A stretch of DNA of 64,000 bases from Marivivens niveibacter (GTDB lineage: Bacteria; Pseudomonadota; Alphaproteobacteria; Rhodobacterales; Rhodobacteraceae), in NCBI RefSeq assembly GCF_002150005.2, contig NZ_MSPP01000002.1:186001-250000 (forward strand), given 5' to 3'. The notes under the pieces are model-generated. The model saw nothing but the letters and a program-made list of their open reading frames with translations. It had not been told where the DNA came from and made no database searches. Both the position numbers and the translations under genes were made by a program. Within the stretch, counting starts at the first letter, position 1. Each line of letters begins with the position of its first letter. Below are positions 52,678-61,873 of the stretch, in pieces.

Positions 52678-54202
52678 GACGCCCCCATTTATCGCAGATC
52701 CAAAACGCGCCTAACGATAGTCCCAATAGGATCAGCGCAGCACCAGATGCGGCATCTGTGCGGTAGCTGCCCATCAGTTGATACATCAACAACGGCAAGG
52801 TTTGTTGGTCCGACGTTGCGAACAAAGCAATCACGCCCAAATCACCCATTGATAGCGCAGCCGCTAGTCCAGCAGCAAAACCCAAAGACCCCCGTATGCG
52901 CGGTAAGATCACCATCCTGACACGTGCCCAACCAACAATCCCTAGCGACGTAGACAATCGTCCGAAATCGCGTTCTGCTTTGGTCACGGCAGGTTCCATA
53001 ATACGCAGCGCAAAAGGCAAGGCCATCAGGGCATTCATCATCGCAGTGACAGGTAGCGCAATTTTCGCAGGGTTAAGGATCGGCTGAACCATGATGAACA
53101 ACCCCGTGCCCACCACCAACGATGATGCGGCCAACGGCAATGCGGAGGCAACAACCACGCCGCGCCCACCGCGGACGGACAACGCGACAGCCGCCAAAAT
53201 AGTCAGCGAGGTTGAAACCACAGCGACCAAGACCGACCGCACTATCGCGGGCCAGATTTGAACAGGCACATCGCCCAAGCCACCAATGCCGCGTAGAACA
53301 ACCAACACAAGCGGGACGATTAGAAACGCTGCCGCAACGACGATAGCCAACCCATCCGAAAGCCGCGAAAATATGCTGGCTCCATCCCAACGACGTGCCA
53401 TGCGGTCCAAACCAGCACCCGATGCATCAGGCACAGCCAGAAACCACGCAATGCCAGCCGCTACCAGCGACATTGCAAACTGTATCGCCGCCAAAAAGGC
53501 CGCCCGATCCAGTGCAAAATCGAATCGGATCGCTTGATAGATCGCCAATTCGACGGTGGTCGCCTTTGGCCCCCCGCCCAAGATAAGGGCAACGGCAAAG
53601 CTGGTCAGGCAAATCAGGAATATCGAGGCAAATGCACCCGGCAGAACCGCCCTCAGCATGGGGCGTTCCAACAGGCTAAAAACAGGCGCGTCCAGCGCTG
53701 CGGCCAATCGGAACCGTTCGGCGGGGATCGACTGCCAGCCTTGCAGGATCATACGCACCGCCAGTGGTAGATTGAAAAAAACATGGGCCAGTACCACGCC
53801 CGCTAACCCATAGATCGATACGCGCCCCGCCCCGATCATCGTCAGTGCGTCGTTCAGCAAACCATTGCGTCCGAACACGGCCAATAGGCCCATGACAGCA
53901 ACAACCACGGGCAGGATAAATGGCGCGCCCAGCAGAGTAATCAATATCGACCGCCCACGAAACCTGCGCCTTGATAGCGCCCGCGCCACGGGAATGGCCG
54001 CGATCACGCTGATCGCCGCCGATAGAACCGCCTGTAACAAGGTAAAGGAAATCGCAGCACGATCGGCAGAGCCTAGCCCACCAAACGTATCCGCACGGGT
54101 CAGCACCGCGATCAGCGTACCGACCGTCAAAAGCAGCACGAGGGCGATCACAATCGCCCCCGGCCATCGAGGTACGATTACTGCGCCAGCGCGTTGCGCC
54201 AT
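52661..54202 (-). CDS. thiP: Thiamine ABC transporter permease
   Basis: A 513-aa inner-membrane permease made of two fused domains, with about ten to twelve TM helices. The conserved permease motifs are AAALDAPVFSLLERPMLRAVLPG in the first half and SLGIVGWARVRMVILPRIRGSLGFAAGLAAALSMGD in the second. ThiP from thiBPQ operons has this length and layout. ATG at 54202 lies inside thiB, and the two overlap by 25 bases. Fe3+ (SfuB-like) permeases look similar, but the TPP riboswitch and thiB context decide for thiamine. Confidence 0.9.
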   Translation of the reverse strand: MAQRAGAVIVPRWPGAIVIALVLLLTVGTLIAVLTRADTFGGLGSADRAAISFTLLQAVLSAAISVIAAIPVARALSRRRFRGRSILITLLGAPFILPVVVAVMGLLAVFGRNGLLNDALTMIGAGRVSIYGLAGVVLAHVFFNLPLAVRMILQGWQSIPAERFRLAAALDAPVFSLLERPMLRAVLPGAFASIFLICLTSFAVALILGGGPKATTVELAIYQAIRFDFALDRAAFLAAIQFAMSLVAAGIAWFLAVPDASGAGLDRMARRWDGASIFSRLSDGLAIVVAAAFLIVPLVLVVLRGIGGLGDVPVQIWPAIVRSVLVAVVSTSLTILAAVALSVRGGRGVVVASALPLAASSLVVGTGLFIMVQPILNPAKIALPVTAMMNALMALPFALRIMEPAVTKAERDFGRLSTSLGIVGWARVRMVILPRIRGSLGFAAGLAAALSMGDLGVIALFATSDQQTLPLLMYQLMGSYRTDAASGAALILLGLSLGAFWICDKWGRHGAEN

Positions 54203-55158
54203 GCGTCAATCGCCAGTGGCGCTTTGGCCGCTGCGTCCTCTGCGCTGAACAGCAGCGCGGTTTCTGGGGTCGACAGGGTTTCGAAACCTGCTGGCAGACC
54301 TTCGGCTGGGGTCACAACGGGATACATCCAATTGGTCAGCGGGATCACGGATTGGAACCCTTCGGTCGCGATAAAGGCCATGAATTGATCAGCCAGTTCA
54401 GGCACGTCGGTGCCTGCGATTTTGCCTGCAACTTCGACCTGCATGTAGTGGCCTTCGTCAAAGGTCCACGATGTTTTCGTGTCATCCTCTTCGGCGATCA
54501 AGTGATAGGCTGGCGATGTGGTGTAGGATAGAACCGCGTCAGCTTCGCCCTCTAGGAACAGACCATAAGCCTCGGACCAGCCCGGGGTGACGGTTACGAT
54601 GTTGTCGGCCAGGTCAGCCCAGATCGATGCAGCGTCGTCACCGTATGCGGCTTCGATCCACATGACCAGACCCAGACCAGGGGTGGACGAACGTGGATCT
54701 TGGATCACGATGGACAGGTCGCTATCTGCCAGTTCGCGGAAATTCGCAGGTGCGGCAACGTCTTTGCCTGCGACGAACGCAAAATAACCCCAGTCAAACG
54801 GGACAAAGGTCTCATCAGTCCAGTCGATCGGCAGATCGTATTCGCCAGACACGCCCGATGCCGCGAACAGGCCGGTTTCAGCGGCTGCTGCCGTCAGGTT
54901 GGTGTCCAGACCCAGAACGATGTCTGCGTCGGTGTTGTCGCCCTCTAGACGCAGACGCGACAGAACCGCAGCGCCGTCACCTGCGCCCACAAATTCCAGA
55001 TCACAGCCGCATTCAGCCTCGAAGTTCGCTTCGATCTGCGGGCCGGGGCCCCAATCGCTGTTAAAGCCGTCGTAAGTGTAAACTGTCAGGGTGTCCGCAA
55101 TTGCGCCAGTGGCAATGAACGACAGTCCTGCGACAAGGGGAAGGGTGGAGTATTTCAT
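54178..55158 (-). CDS. thiB: Thiamine ABC transporter substrate-binding protein
   Basis: A 326-aa periplasmic binding protein. The signal peptide ends near GAIADTLTVYTYDGF. The body (EANFEAECGCDLEFVGAGDGAAVLSRLRLEG, DWGYFAFVAGKDV, SSTPGLGLVMWIEAAYG, GWSEAYGLFLEGEADAVLSYTTSPAYH) matches ThiB/TbpA. Ribosome site GAGG lies six bases before the ATG and is part of a possible sequestering stem. Expressed under the TPP riboswitch at 55204-55287. First gene of thiBPQ. Confidence 0.93.
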   Translation of the reverse strand: MKYSTLPLVAGLSFIATGAIADTLTVYTYDGFNSDWGPGPQIEANFEAECGCDLEFVGAGDGAAVLSRLRLEGDNTDADIVLGLDTNLTAAAAETGLFAASGVSGEYDLPIDWTDETFVPFDWGYFAFVAGKDVAAPANFRELADSDLSIVIQDPRSSTPGLGLVMWIEAAYGDDAASIWADLADNIVTVTPGWSEAYGLFLEGEADAVLSYTTSPAYHLIAEEDDTKTSWTFDEGHYMQVEVAGKIAGTDVPELADQFMAFIATEGFQSVIPLTNWMYPVVTPAEGLPAGFETLSTPETALLFSAEDAAAKAPLAIDAWRNALAQ

Positions 55159-55161
55159 ATC

Positions 55162-55198
55162 AATCCTCTTACGCCGAACGGATGGGGGTTCGAGGATT
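55162..55198 (-). promoter_or_regulatory. Ribosome-site sequestering stem of the TPP riboswitch
   Basis: On the minus strand AATCCTC (55198-55192) is exactly complementary to GAGGATT (55168-55162), which contains the thiB ribosome site. The same AATCCTC can instead take part in a hairpin CGAG-AATC-CTCG just after the aptamer, so the two structures exclude each other. This is a translational expression platform as seen; switching is inferred. Confidence 0.65.
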
Positions 55199-55203
55199 CT
55201 CGC

Positions 55204-55287
55204 GACCTTCCCTCCGCCGGTCTTAACCGGTTCAGGTTCAACGGGTCCGCAATATGCGTCTCAGCCACGAAAGGCACCCCGAGGTAC
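55204..55287 (-). ncRNA. TPP (THI-box) riboswitch aptamer
   Basis: On the minus strand: GGGGTGCC, then GGCTGAGA with CTGAGA at 55264-55259, ACCCGT, GAACCTGA at 55239-55232, CCGGTTAAGACCGG and GGAGGGAA. These are the conserved blocks of the thiamine pyrophosphate aptamer in the right order. It lies 45 bases upstream of thiB and should turn down thiBPQ when TPP is plentiful. Confidence 0.95.
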
Positions 55288-55403
55288 CGCGCAACATAGT
55301 CCCCATCTGGCCGCACGCAAGGCCCATTCGCCCATAAACGATGATGTTAGACCTTGGCCCTGTGCGCTGTCCGCGCTAAACGATCCCAAACGGAGGCGCC
55401 CAC

Positions 55404-56507
55404 ATGTCGTATAACAGCTATGGTCACATCTATCGCACCACCACTTGGGGCGAAAGCCACGGTCCCGCTTTGGGCGCAACTGTTGACGGGTGCCCCCCAG
55501 GCGTTCCGCTGACACCTGAAATGATTCAGGTCTGGCTGGATAAACGCAAACCAGGCCAGAACAAAAACACCACGCAGCGCAACGAACCTGACGCGGTCAA
55601 AATCCTGTCGGGCGTGTTCGAAGGCGTCACCACCGGCACCTCGATCCAGCTGATGATCGAAAACACCGACCAGCGGTCCAAGGATTACGGCGACATCGCC
55701 AAAACATTCCGCCCTGGCCATGCTGATATCACCTATCACCAGAAATACGGCCTGCGCGATTATCGCGGTGGCGGCCGTTCGTCGGCCCGCGAAACCGCAG
55801 CGCGCGTTGCATCGGGCGGCGTTGCCCGCGAGGCGCTGAAACACCTGAACCCTGGGATCGAGATCAAGGGCTACATGGTCCAAATGGGCGACAAGAAAAT
55901 TGATCGATCCCGTTTCGATTGGGACACCATCGACCAGAACGATTTCTGGTGCCCTGACACTGAAATGGCAAAAGAGTGGGAAGATTACCTGACCTTCCTG
56001 CGCAAAGACGACCACAATTCGGTCGGCGCCGTGATCGAGGTTGTCGCTCGCAACGTACCAGCTGGCATTGGCGCACCCGTTTACGCGAAACTGGACACCG
56101 ATCTGGCCGCTGCGATGATGTCGATCAACGCTGTGAAAGGCGTTGAAATCGGCGAAGGCATGGCCGCTGCTGCCCTGACGGGCCGTGATAATGCGGACGA
56201 AATTTTCTTTGAAAACGGCGAAGTGCGCTATGGGTCGAACCATGCGGGCGGCATTCTGGGCGGCATTTCGACCGGTCAGGACATTGTTGTACGCTTTGCT
56301 GTGAAACCAACATCGTCGATCCTGTCGCCGCGCAAATCGATCTATATCGACGGCACCCCGACCGAAGTAATTACCAAAGGCCGCCACGACCCCTGCGTCG
56401 GCATCCGCGCCGTCCCCGTAGGCGAAGCAATGGCCGCCTGCGTCGTCCTAGACCACATCATGCTAGACCGCGCCCAAACTGGCGGCGAACGCGGCCAAAT
56501 CGGTTAA
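55404..56507 (+). CDS. aroC: Chorismate synthase
   Basis: Seventh enzyme of the shikimate pathway, making chorismate from EPSP with reduced FMN. The 367-aa product has all three signatures: [21 protein letters not shown] at the N-terminus, [27 protein letters not shown], and [28 protein letters not shown]. Length is normal. Diverges from thiB; the gap contains the riboswitch. GGAGGCGCC precedes the ATG. Confidence 0.97.
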   Translation: MSYNSYGHIYRTTTWGESHGPALGATVDGCPPGVPLTPEMIQVWLDKRKPGQNKNTTQRNEPDAVKILSGVFEGVTTGTSIQLMIENTDQRSKDYGDIAKTFRPGHADITYHQKYGLRDYRGGGRSSARETAARVASGGVAREALKHLNPGIEIKGYMVQMGDKKIDRSRFDWDTIDQNDFWCPDTEMAKEWEDYLTFLRKDDHNSVGAVIEVVARNVPAGIGAPVYAKLDTDLAAAMMSINAVKGVEIGEGMAAAALTGRDNADEIFFENGEVRYGSNHAGGILGGISTGQDIVVRFAVKPTSSILSPRKSIYIDGTPTEVITKGRHDPCVGIRAVPVGEAMAACVVLDHIMLDRAQTGGERGQIG

Positions 56508-56522
56508 TTTTTATCGAACCTA

Positions 56523-56552
56523 CATCATCGTGCCGATATGGGCATGATGATG
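56523..56552. terminator. Hairpin between aroC and the EamA transporter
   Basis: CATCATCGTGCC pairs, with one mismatch, with GGGCATGATGATG. It lies between the two convergent stops. There is no clear T-run, so the terminator strength is uncertain. Confidence 0.5.
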
Positions 56553-56567
56553 CTTAGGCCCCTGTGA

Positions 56568-57434
56568 TCAAACGCGCTGTTTCGACAGCTGCACCGCCAA
56601 AATGCCTGCGGCGATGATCACAACGCCAACGGCATCCCAAATGCCCAGCGGTTCATTCAGCAGTACCCACGCAATCGCGACGCCGAAAAACGGGTTCAGG
56701 AAATGGAACGTCGCCGCTTTGATCGCGCCGATACGTTGTACCAACTGAAACCAGATGAATGTGGCCAATAGACCCGGAACCATCGTGGTGTAGATGAACG
56801 CCATGATCAGGGTCCAGCTCCAGTCCACGGTCCAAGTTTCGAACAGCGCCGCAGGGACGGCCAACACAGCGGCGCCCACCATCATCTGCAACCCGACGAC
56901 CATCAAAAGGTTGCCGCCGCCAGATGCGCCTTTGACAGCCAGCGTTGCGACCGACAGAGCGGTGACCCCGATCACGCATAGGATCAGGCCAAGACTGTCC
57001 ACAGTGCCCGTCAGGCGCGCTCCCATGATCACGGCGACCCCAAAGAACCCGACGAACAATCCAACGATCCCCAAAGGCCGCGGTCGGTTCCCAGTGATCC
57101 AGCTCAGCAGCGCCACAATCAACGGCATGGTGGCCGCGATGATCGACGCAAGCGACGCTTCGATCGTTTGCATGGCGTAGAAAAACATCCCCAGATACAG
57201 CGCGTTCTGGCAAATGCCGAAAACGAATGTCGCCGTCCATTGTGGACGGGTCAATTTGATGCGCTGCCCTAGCGCATAAGCAATCGCGATGCCCACAATG
57301 CCTGACACCAAAAACCGCAAGGCCAACGATGTCATCGGCGGGGCGGCCTGAACGATGATACGTGCAGATGTAAAGGCAGAGGACCACATGAGGGCAAAGG
57401 AAAGCCCCATCAAAATAGCACGTAAATCCATCAA
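56568..57434 (-). CDS. EamA/DMT-family transporter
   Basis: A 288-aa membrane protein with ten TM helices formed by two EamA repeats. The first starts AILMGLSFALMWSSAFTSARIIV, and the second ends LGIWDAVGVVIIAAGILAVQLSKQ; FLNPFFGVAIAWVLLNEPL is the conserved helix-nine motif with Asn, Glu and Pro. The family exports amino acids, metabolites or drugs; the substrate is unknown. Stands alone between aroC and the HU gene, 77 bases downstream of the latter. Confidence 0.88.
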   Translation of the reverse strand: MMDLRAILMGLSFALMWSSAFTSARIIVQAAPPMTSLALRFLVSGIVGIAIAYALGQRIKLTRPQWTATFVFGICQNALYLGMFFYAMQTIEASLASIIAATMPLIVALLSWITGNRPRPLGIVGLFVGFFGVAVIMGARLTGTVDSLGLILCVIGVTALSVATLAVKGASGGGNLLMVVGLQMMVGAAVLAVPAALFETWTVDWSWTLIMAFIYTTMVPGLLATFIWFQLVQRIGAIKAATFHFLNPFFGVAIAWVLLNEPLGIWDAVGVVIIAAGILAVQLSKQRV

Positions 57435-57446
57435 AGCCTCAAATGA

Positions 57447-57476
57447 AAAAGGGTCACCAATATCGGCGACCCTTTC
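57447..57476 (-). terminator. Rho-independent terminator after the HU gene
   Basis: AAAGGGTCGCC on the minus strand pairs with GGTGACCCTTT, with one mismatch, then TTTTCATT. It is 36 bases after the HU stop and 12 bases before the EamA start. Confidence 0.8.
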
Positions 57477-57511
57477 CCACTATTTGATCAAATGCAAGAC
57501 CAGCGACGCGA

Positions 57512-57805
57512 TTACGCGTTTACGCTGTCTTTCAGTGCCTTCGCGATAGTCATTTTGACGACTTTATCAGCAGGCTTCTGCATGGTTTCGCCGGTCGCAG
57601 GGTTGCGAACGGTGCGCTCTGGACGCTCGCGGCAGTAGATTTTGCCAACGCCAGGCAGGGTCACAGCACCACCGCCCGATACTTCTTCGGAAATGATGTC
57701 CAGCAGCGCTTCCAGACCAGCAGCTGCGGTTTTTTTGTCAGTGCCGGATTTTTCGGCCAGTGCGGCGACGAGTTGCGCCTTGGTCATTGGTTTTGCCATT
57801 TCCAT
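57512..57805 (-). CDS. hup: HU family DNA-binding protein
   Basis: A 97-aa nucleoid protein: MTKAQLVAALAEKSGTDKKTAAAGLEALLDIISEEV (helical dimer half), a beta arm VTLPGVGKIYCRERPERTVRNPATGETM, then PADKVVKMTIAKALKDSV. The arm contains RNPATGE, the HU/IHF DNA-intercalation motif. It starts at ATG 57805 with AAGGAGACC before it; the upstream part of the frame is not needed. Probably transcribed alone. Confidence 0.93.
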   Translation of the reverse strand: MEMAKPMTKAQLVAALAEKSGTDKKTAAAGLEALLDIISEEVSGGGAVTLPGVGKIYCRERPERTVRNPATGETMQKPADKVVKMTIAKALKDSVNA

Positions 57806-57930
57806 GGTCTCCTTGTTGCGCCCGATCTTGGGCCTCATGTCCCGTATAGTAACGGTATATAGTAGATCACCACTATGAAATTTGGCCTATTGCAAGCAAA
57901 AAAGCCTATTTTCAAGCGGAAAACTGTGGA

Positions 57931-59397
57931 TCAAAGGAATGCTGTCTCTTCGAAGCTGCGTAATTTGCGGCTGTGTATACGTTCGAGAGGCATTTCGCGC
58001 AGAGATTCCATCGCCCGAATTCCGATCATCAAGTGACGAGATACCTGTGTTTTATAGAAATCCGACGCCATTCCGGGCAATTTCAATTCCCCGTGCAGCG
58101 GTTTGTCGGAGACGCACAAAAGCGTGCCATAAGGCACACGGAACCTGAAACCGTTGGCTGCGATTGTCGCGCTTTCCATATCCAGCGCGACGGCGCGCGA
58201 TTGCGACAATCGTTGGACCGGCCCCGAATGATCGCGCAACTCCCAGTTGCGGTTGTCGATCGTTGCCACCGTGCCCGTGCGCATAATGCGTTTCAATTCG
58301 AACCCGCTTAGCTCGGTCACTTGGGCCACTGCGTTTTCTAGCGCGATCTGAATTTCTGCCAGCGCAGGGATCGGCACCCAGATCGGCAAATCGTCGTCCA
58401 GAACGTGATCTTCGCGCAGGTAAGCGTGGGCCAAAACAAAGTCGCCAAGGCTCTGGCTGTTACGTAGACCCGCGCAGTGACCAACCATCAGCCACGCGTG
58501 CGGACGCAAAACTGCAATATGATCCGTTGCGGTTTTCGCGTTCGATGGACCGACGCCGATGTTAACCAAAGTAATCCCCGATCCGTCCGTGCGTTTCAGG
58601 TGATAGGTCGGCATTTGCGGCATCTTTGCCAAATGCGGCAGCGGCGTTTCCGCATCTGTAATCACCGCATTCCCTGGCGCAACAAAGGCCGTGTAACCGC
58701 TGTCTTTTTCAGCCAGCATTTTGCGCGCGTAGGCTTCAAATTCTTCGACGTAGAATTGGTAGTTCGTGAACAGAACGTGGTTCTGGAAATGATCAGGCGC
58801 GGTTGCAGTGTAATGCGCCAGACGCGCGAGCGAATAATCCACACGCTGCGCCGTGAACGGGGCCAGTGGGTGCGATCCATCAGGATAAACGAACCCTGTA
58901 CCGTTCACGATGTCATCATGGGTCGTTGTCAGGTCTGGCACGTCAAACACATCGCGCAGCGTGAAATTCAACACGCCTTCTTGAGGAACGGTGACGTCCG
59001 CATCATTAGCAACCGCGAAATGCATCGGCATTGGCGTGTCGGATAAACCAATCTGCACCTGCGTATCGTGGTTTTTAATCAGCAGTTCGATCTGCTGTTC
59101 CAGATAGTTTTTGAACAGTTTCGGGCGGGTGATGGTTGTGGAATATGTACCCGGGATCGGCACGTGACCAAACGACAGGCGGCTGTCGGATGTGGTGTAG
59201 CTGGTCGTGGTGATCCGCACTTCGGGGTAATAGGCGCGGTACCGCGCGTCGGGTTTGCCTTTGGTGACCGACTCTGAAAATTTCTGGCCCAGAAACGTGA
59301 TGGCTTCGTCGTAGAGTTCGATCAGGCGGGCGACAGCGGCCTTTGGGTCGGTAAAGGTTTCGGCTGGTTTGCTGTCTGGTGTGATAGTTTCGTTCAT
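57931..59397 (-). CDS. amn: AMP nucleosidase
   Basis: A 488-aa enzyme that splits AMP into adenine and ribose 5-phosphate. The N-terminal AMP-nucleosidase domain (YPEVRITTTSYTTSDSRLSFGHVPIPGTYSTTITRP) is followed by the nucleoside-phosphorylase fold (LVNIGVGPSNAKTATDHIAVLRPHAWLMVGHCAGLR, LPIWVPIPALAEIQ, VALDMESATIAANGFRFRVPYGTLLCVSDKPLHGE). The catalytic Asp/Glu region is intact. Length is normal. The 125 bases between it and the HU gene show no other gene; the 146 bases on its upstream side contain none either. Confidence 0.95.
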   Translation of the reverse strand: MNETITPDSKPAETFTDPKAAVARLIELYDEAITFLGQKFSESVTKGKPDARYRAYYPEVRITTTSYTTSDSRLSFGHVPIPGTYSTTITRPKLFKNYLEQQIELLIKNHDTQVQIGLSDTPMPMHFAVANDADVTVPQEGVLNFTLRDVFDVPDLTTTHDDIVNGTGFVYPDGSHPLAPFTAQRVDYSLARLAHYTATAPDHFQNHVLFTNYQFYVEEFEAYARKMLAEKDSGYTAFVAPGNAVITDAETPLPHLAKMPQMPTYHLKRTDGSGITLVNIGVGPSNAKTATDHIAVLRPHAWLMVGHCAGLRNSQSLGDFVLAHAYLREDHVLDDDLPIWVPIPALAEIQIALENAVAQVTELSGFELKRIMRTGTVATIDNRNWELRDHSGPVQRLSQSRAVALDMESATIAANGFRFRVPYGTLLCVSDKPLHGELKLPGMASDFYKTQVSRHLMIGIRAMESLREMPLERIHSRKLRSFEETAFL

Positions 59398-59576
59398 TCT
59401 TTTTCCTTAACTTCAGGACGGTCTACGTAGGCGACCCCGCTGGATCGCGACGCCCTTTGTCCATTCCTTTATGACCTGTGATCAGACACCAGTTAGGCAA
59501 CAGCTTCAAGACACGATCAGCGCTTGTCGTCGGGGCATAAAGGGTGGCAAAACGCACCAAAATCGCGGGGGCGGGC

Positions 59577-60311
59577 ATGAAATTTTTGAAAAACCTGTTG
59601 GGCGCATCGAATGATGACGCGTTGATCTATGATACGGGCGTAGACATGGGGCAAATCACGCCCCGTTGGCCCATCATCCGCTGCCGCGGCGATCAGGCCC
59701 ACCAGATCATCGCGAAAGAGGCACAGAACCGCGATCATACCCCAATTGTTTTGGGATCCATCCGCGCCGTTGAAATGATGTACGACGGCACACCGCGCGA
59801 CGTGGCCGATATTGAGGCCCGCGCCGCGAAATTTTCATTCGACGCCTACATGACCCAAGCGCGATTTGAATGGGCGCAAACCGATCGTCCAAAACGCGGG
59901 CCGTTTGACCCTGTTCTATCACAATCCGATGCCATTACTCTGGCGCTGTGGGATGTTGCACGGCAAGAGCCCTATCAAACCGTTCACATCGGCCTGTTCC
60001 CCACATCTGACGCGACCCAAGTGTCCGCCCATCTGGACTGCGGCGGCTGGAACGCATTCCCCCAAGCCGAAGTTCACATGGGCCTGATGCGTCGCTGGCG
60101 CGACCGATATGGCGCACGCATCGTTGGGCACAGCCATGATACGATCACGATGCATGTGCTGCGCCCGCCAGCCACCCAAGAGGACGCCATGGCATTGGCC
60201 GAAGAACATTACGCCTACTGCCCTGACATCATTGATCAGGGATTTGGCACGTTGGACGGATTGGCGGCTGTGCTGATCAACGCACCAACGTGGCAATTCT
60301 GGTGGGATTAA
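59577..60311 (+). CDS. DUF4253-domain protein
   Basis: A 244-aa soluble protein. Its C-terminal half is a DUF4253 domain: LDCGGWNAFPQAEVHMGLMRRWRDRYGARIVGHSHDTITMHVLRPPATQEDAMALAEEHYAYCPDIIDQGFGTLDGLA, then WQFWWD. DUF4253 is found alone or in immunity-like small proteins; its function is unknown. ATG at 59577 follows a GGGGGCGGG stretch; a GTG 11 codons earlier is the alternative. No toxin gene was seen next to it. The epimerase-like gene starts 39 bases downstream. Confidence 0.78.
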   Translation: MKFLKNLLGASNDDALIYDTGVDMGQITPRWPIIRCRGDQAHQIIAKEAQNRDHTPIVLGSIRAVEMMYDGTPRDVADIEARAAKFSFDAYMTQARFEWAQTDRPKRGPFDPVLSQSDAITLALWDVARQEPYQTVHIGLFPTSDATQVSAHLDCGGWNAFPQAEVHMGLMRRWRDRYGARIVGHSHDTITMHVLRPPATQEDAMALAEEHYAYCPDIIDQGFGTLDGLAAVLINAPTWQFWWD

Positions 60312-60350
60312 CGGGTTGACCCCGCAGCTTTGAAACGCACATTTGATTTC

Positions 60351-61199
60351 ATGAAAACTTTGCTTTCTTTCGGCCACGGTTTTTCCGCACGCGCCCTGAC
60401 CCGCATCCTGCCTGACGATTGGACCGTCATCGGCACCACCCGATCCGCTGACAAGGCGGACGCGCTAACCGCCGAAGGGATCGAGGCGCGCGTTTGGCCT
60501 GGCACGGATATCACCGCCGATCTGGACCGCGCGACGCATCTGTTGATTTCCGCCGGTCCGAATGCGGATGGCGATCCCGTTCTGAACGAAATCAAATCCG
60601 AAATCGCCGCCCGCCGCGATCAATTCGAATGGGTGGGCTATCTGTCCACCACAGGCACCTATGGCGATCATGGCGGCGCGTGGATAGACGAATCGACGCC
60701 AGTAAAGCCCTCCACCGAACGCGGCGAATGGCGCGCCCGAGCTGAGGCCGAATGGCAATCGCTGGACCTGCGGCTGCATATCTTCCGTCTGGCAGGTATT
60801 TACGGGCCAGGCCGCGGACCTTTTGCCAAAGTCCGCAGCGGCAAGGCTCGCCGCATCATCAAAGAGGGCCAAGTTTTCAGCCGCACCCACGTCGATGACA
60901 TTGCGCAAGTGCTGCTCGCGTCGATCAACAAACCCAACCCCGGGGCGGCCTATAACGTCTGCGACGACGAACCCGCCCCACCTCAAGACGTGATTGAATT
61001 CGCCGCCAACCTTCTGGGATTGCCCGTGCCGCCCGCGATCCCGATCGAAGACGCGCCCATGACTCCAATGGCCGCGTCATTCTACGCCGAAAACAAACGT
61101 GTACGGAACGACCGGATCAAAGACGAACTGGGCGTCAAACTGCTGTATCCTGACTACCGCACGGGGCTTAGGGCGCTTTTGGCGCAGTCCGGCGAATAA
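60351..61199 (+). CDS. NAD-dependent epimerase/dehydratase-like protein (YeeZ type)
   Basis: A 282-aa protein of the extended SDR fold: TLLSFGHGFSARAL at the N-terminus as a modified GxxGxxA nucleotide loop, STTGTYGDHGG, RLAGIYGPGRGP, and FSRTHVDDIAQVLL near the middle. A standard YxxxK catalytic pair is not clear. This matches the YeeZ/GalE-like group annotated as NAD-binding epimerases with unknown substrates. The start at 60351 is chosen since it begins at the Rossmann strand; a TTG seven codons earlier exists. Its 3' end overlaps the convergent Pr6Pr gene by 32 bases. Confidence 0.75.
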   Translation: MKTLLSFGHGFSARALTRILPDDWTVIGTTRSADKADALTAEGIEARVWPGTDITADLDRATHLLISAGPNADGDPVLNEIKSEIAARRDQFEWVGYLSTTGTYGDHGGAWIDESTPVKPSTERGEWRARAEAEWQSLDLRLHIFRLAGIYGPGRGPFAKVRSGKARRIIKEGQVFSRTHVDDIAQVLLASINKPNPGAAYNVCDDEPAPPQDVIEFAANLLGLPVPPAIPIEDAPMTPMAASFYAENKRVRNDRIKDELGVKLLYPDYRTGLRALLAQSGE

Positions 61200-61812
61200 C
61201 CCATGCAGCGCAGGCAAAGATTACCAGCAGAAAAATCGCCACGATGAAATTCGTGACGTAGAAATGCGCGCGGCCATCGAACTCCAGATTATTCAGGAAC
61301 CGATAGGGCAATCCGTTGGTGACTGTGCCCGTTGGCGTTAATGCGAACCGTTGGACCACCAATTCAGCCCAGGCCACATAGGCCGCAATAATCCCGAACA
61401 GCCAAAGAACGGACCCGACCAACCGCCGAAAACCGCGGTGCAGGAACAGCGCGTCGATCCACAACAGCAGCGGCCCGACAGCGTGCAGATAATATTCCAG
61501 CCACGGCTGCCCCAATGACCCGTCGCTGGTGACCGACATCGGGTCCGCAAAATACAAACGCCAGTACAGCAGAACGACCATCGCGTTCACAATCGCCGCC
61601 GCGCCGATGAATCCATCCCAGCGATTTTCACTGCGGCCCAAACTGATCAGCAGTGTTCGACTATGGGCGAAGGTCGCCAGAAACAGGCCCCAGATGGTCA
61701 GATATCGGAATGGTCCAGGGAATTGGCTGTAGTCCCCGAAAAAGATAAAGCGCAAACAGTAGAACACCGCCACGGCGGTGACCACGCTGCGGAAAATCAG
61801 CGTTTTGTTCAT
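61168..61812 (-). CDS. Pr6Pr-type integral membrane protein
   Basis: A 214-aa membrane protein with six predicted TM helices (ending in FYVTNFIVAIFLLVIFACAAWVI). It has HAVGPLLLWIDALFL in the fourth helix, and GLPYRFLNNLEFDGRAHFYVT before the last, features of the Pr6Pr family, which has no proven function. GGAGGACATC precedes the ATG at 61812. It is followed downstream by the convergent epimerase-like gene and separated from dxs by 61 bases. Confidence 0.7.
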   Translation of the reverse strand: MNKTLIFRSVVTAVAVFYCLRFIFFGDYSQFPGPFRYLTIWGLFLATFAHSRTLLISLGRSENRWDGFIGAAAIVNAMVVLLYWRLYFADPMSVTSDGSLGQPWLEYYLHAVGPLLLWIDALFLHRGFRRLVGSVLWLFGIIAAYVAWAELVVQRFALTPTGTVTNGLPYRFLNNLEFDGRAHFYVTNFIVAIFLLVIFACAAWVIRRTAPKAP

Positions 61813-61873
61813 GATGTCCTCCCTGCAGCTTAGCGTGCGACAGGTTGATCACCGAACAAAGAGGAACCTTGCG

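Noticed and set aside
55347-56387. 346-aa open frame antisense to aroC
   Set aside because: It lies wholly opposite the chorismate synthase gene, has no family character or ribosome site, and reflects codon bias of the real gene.
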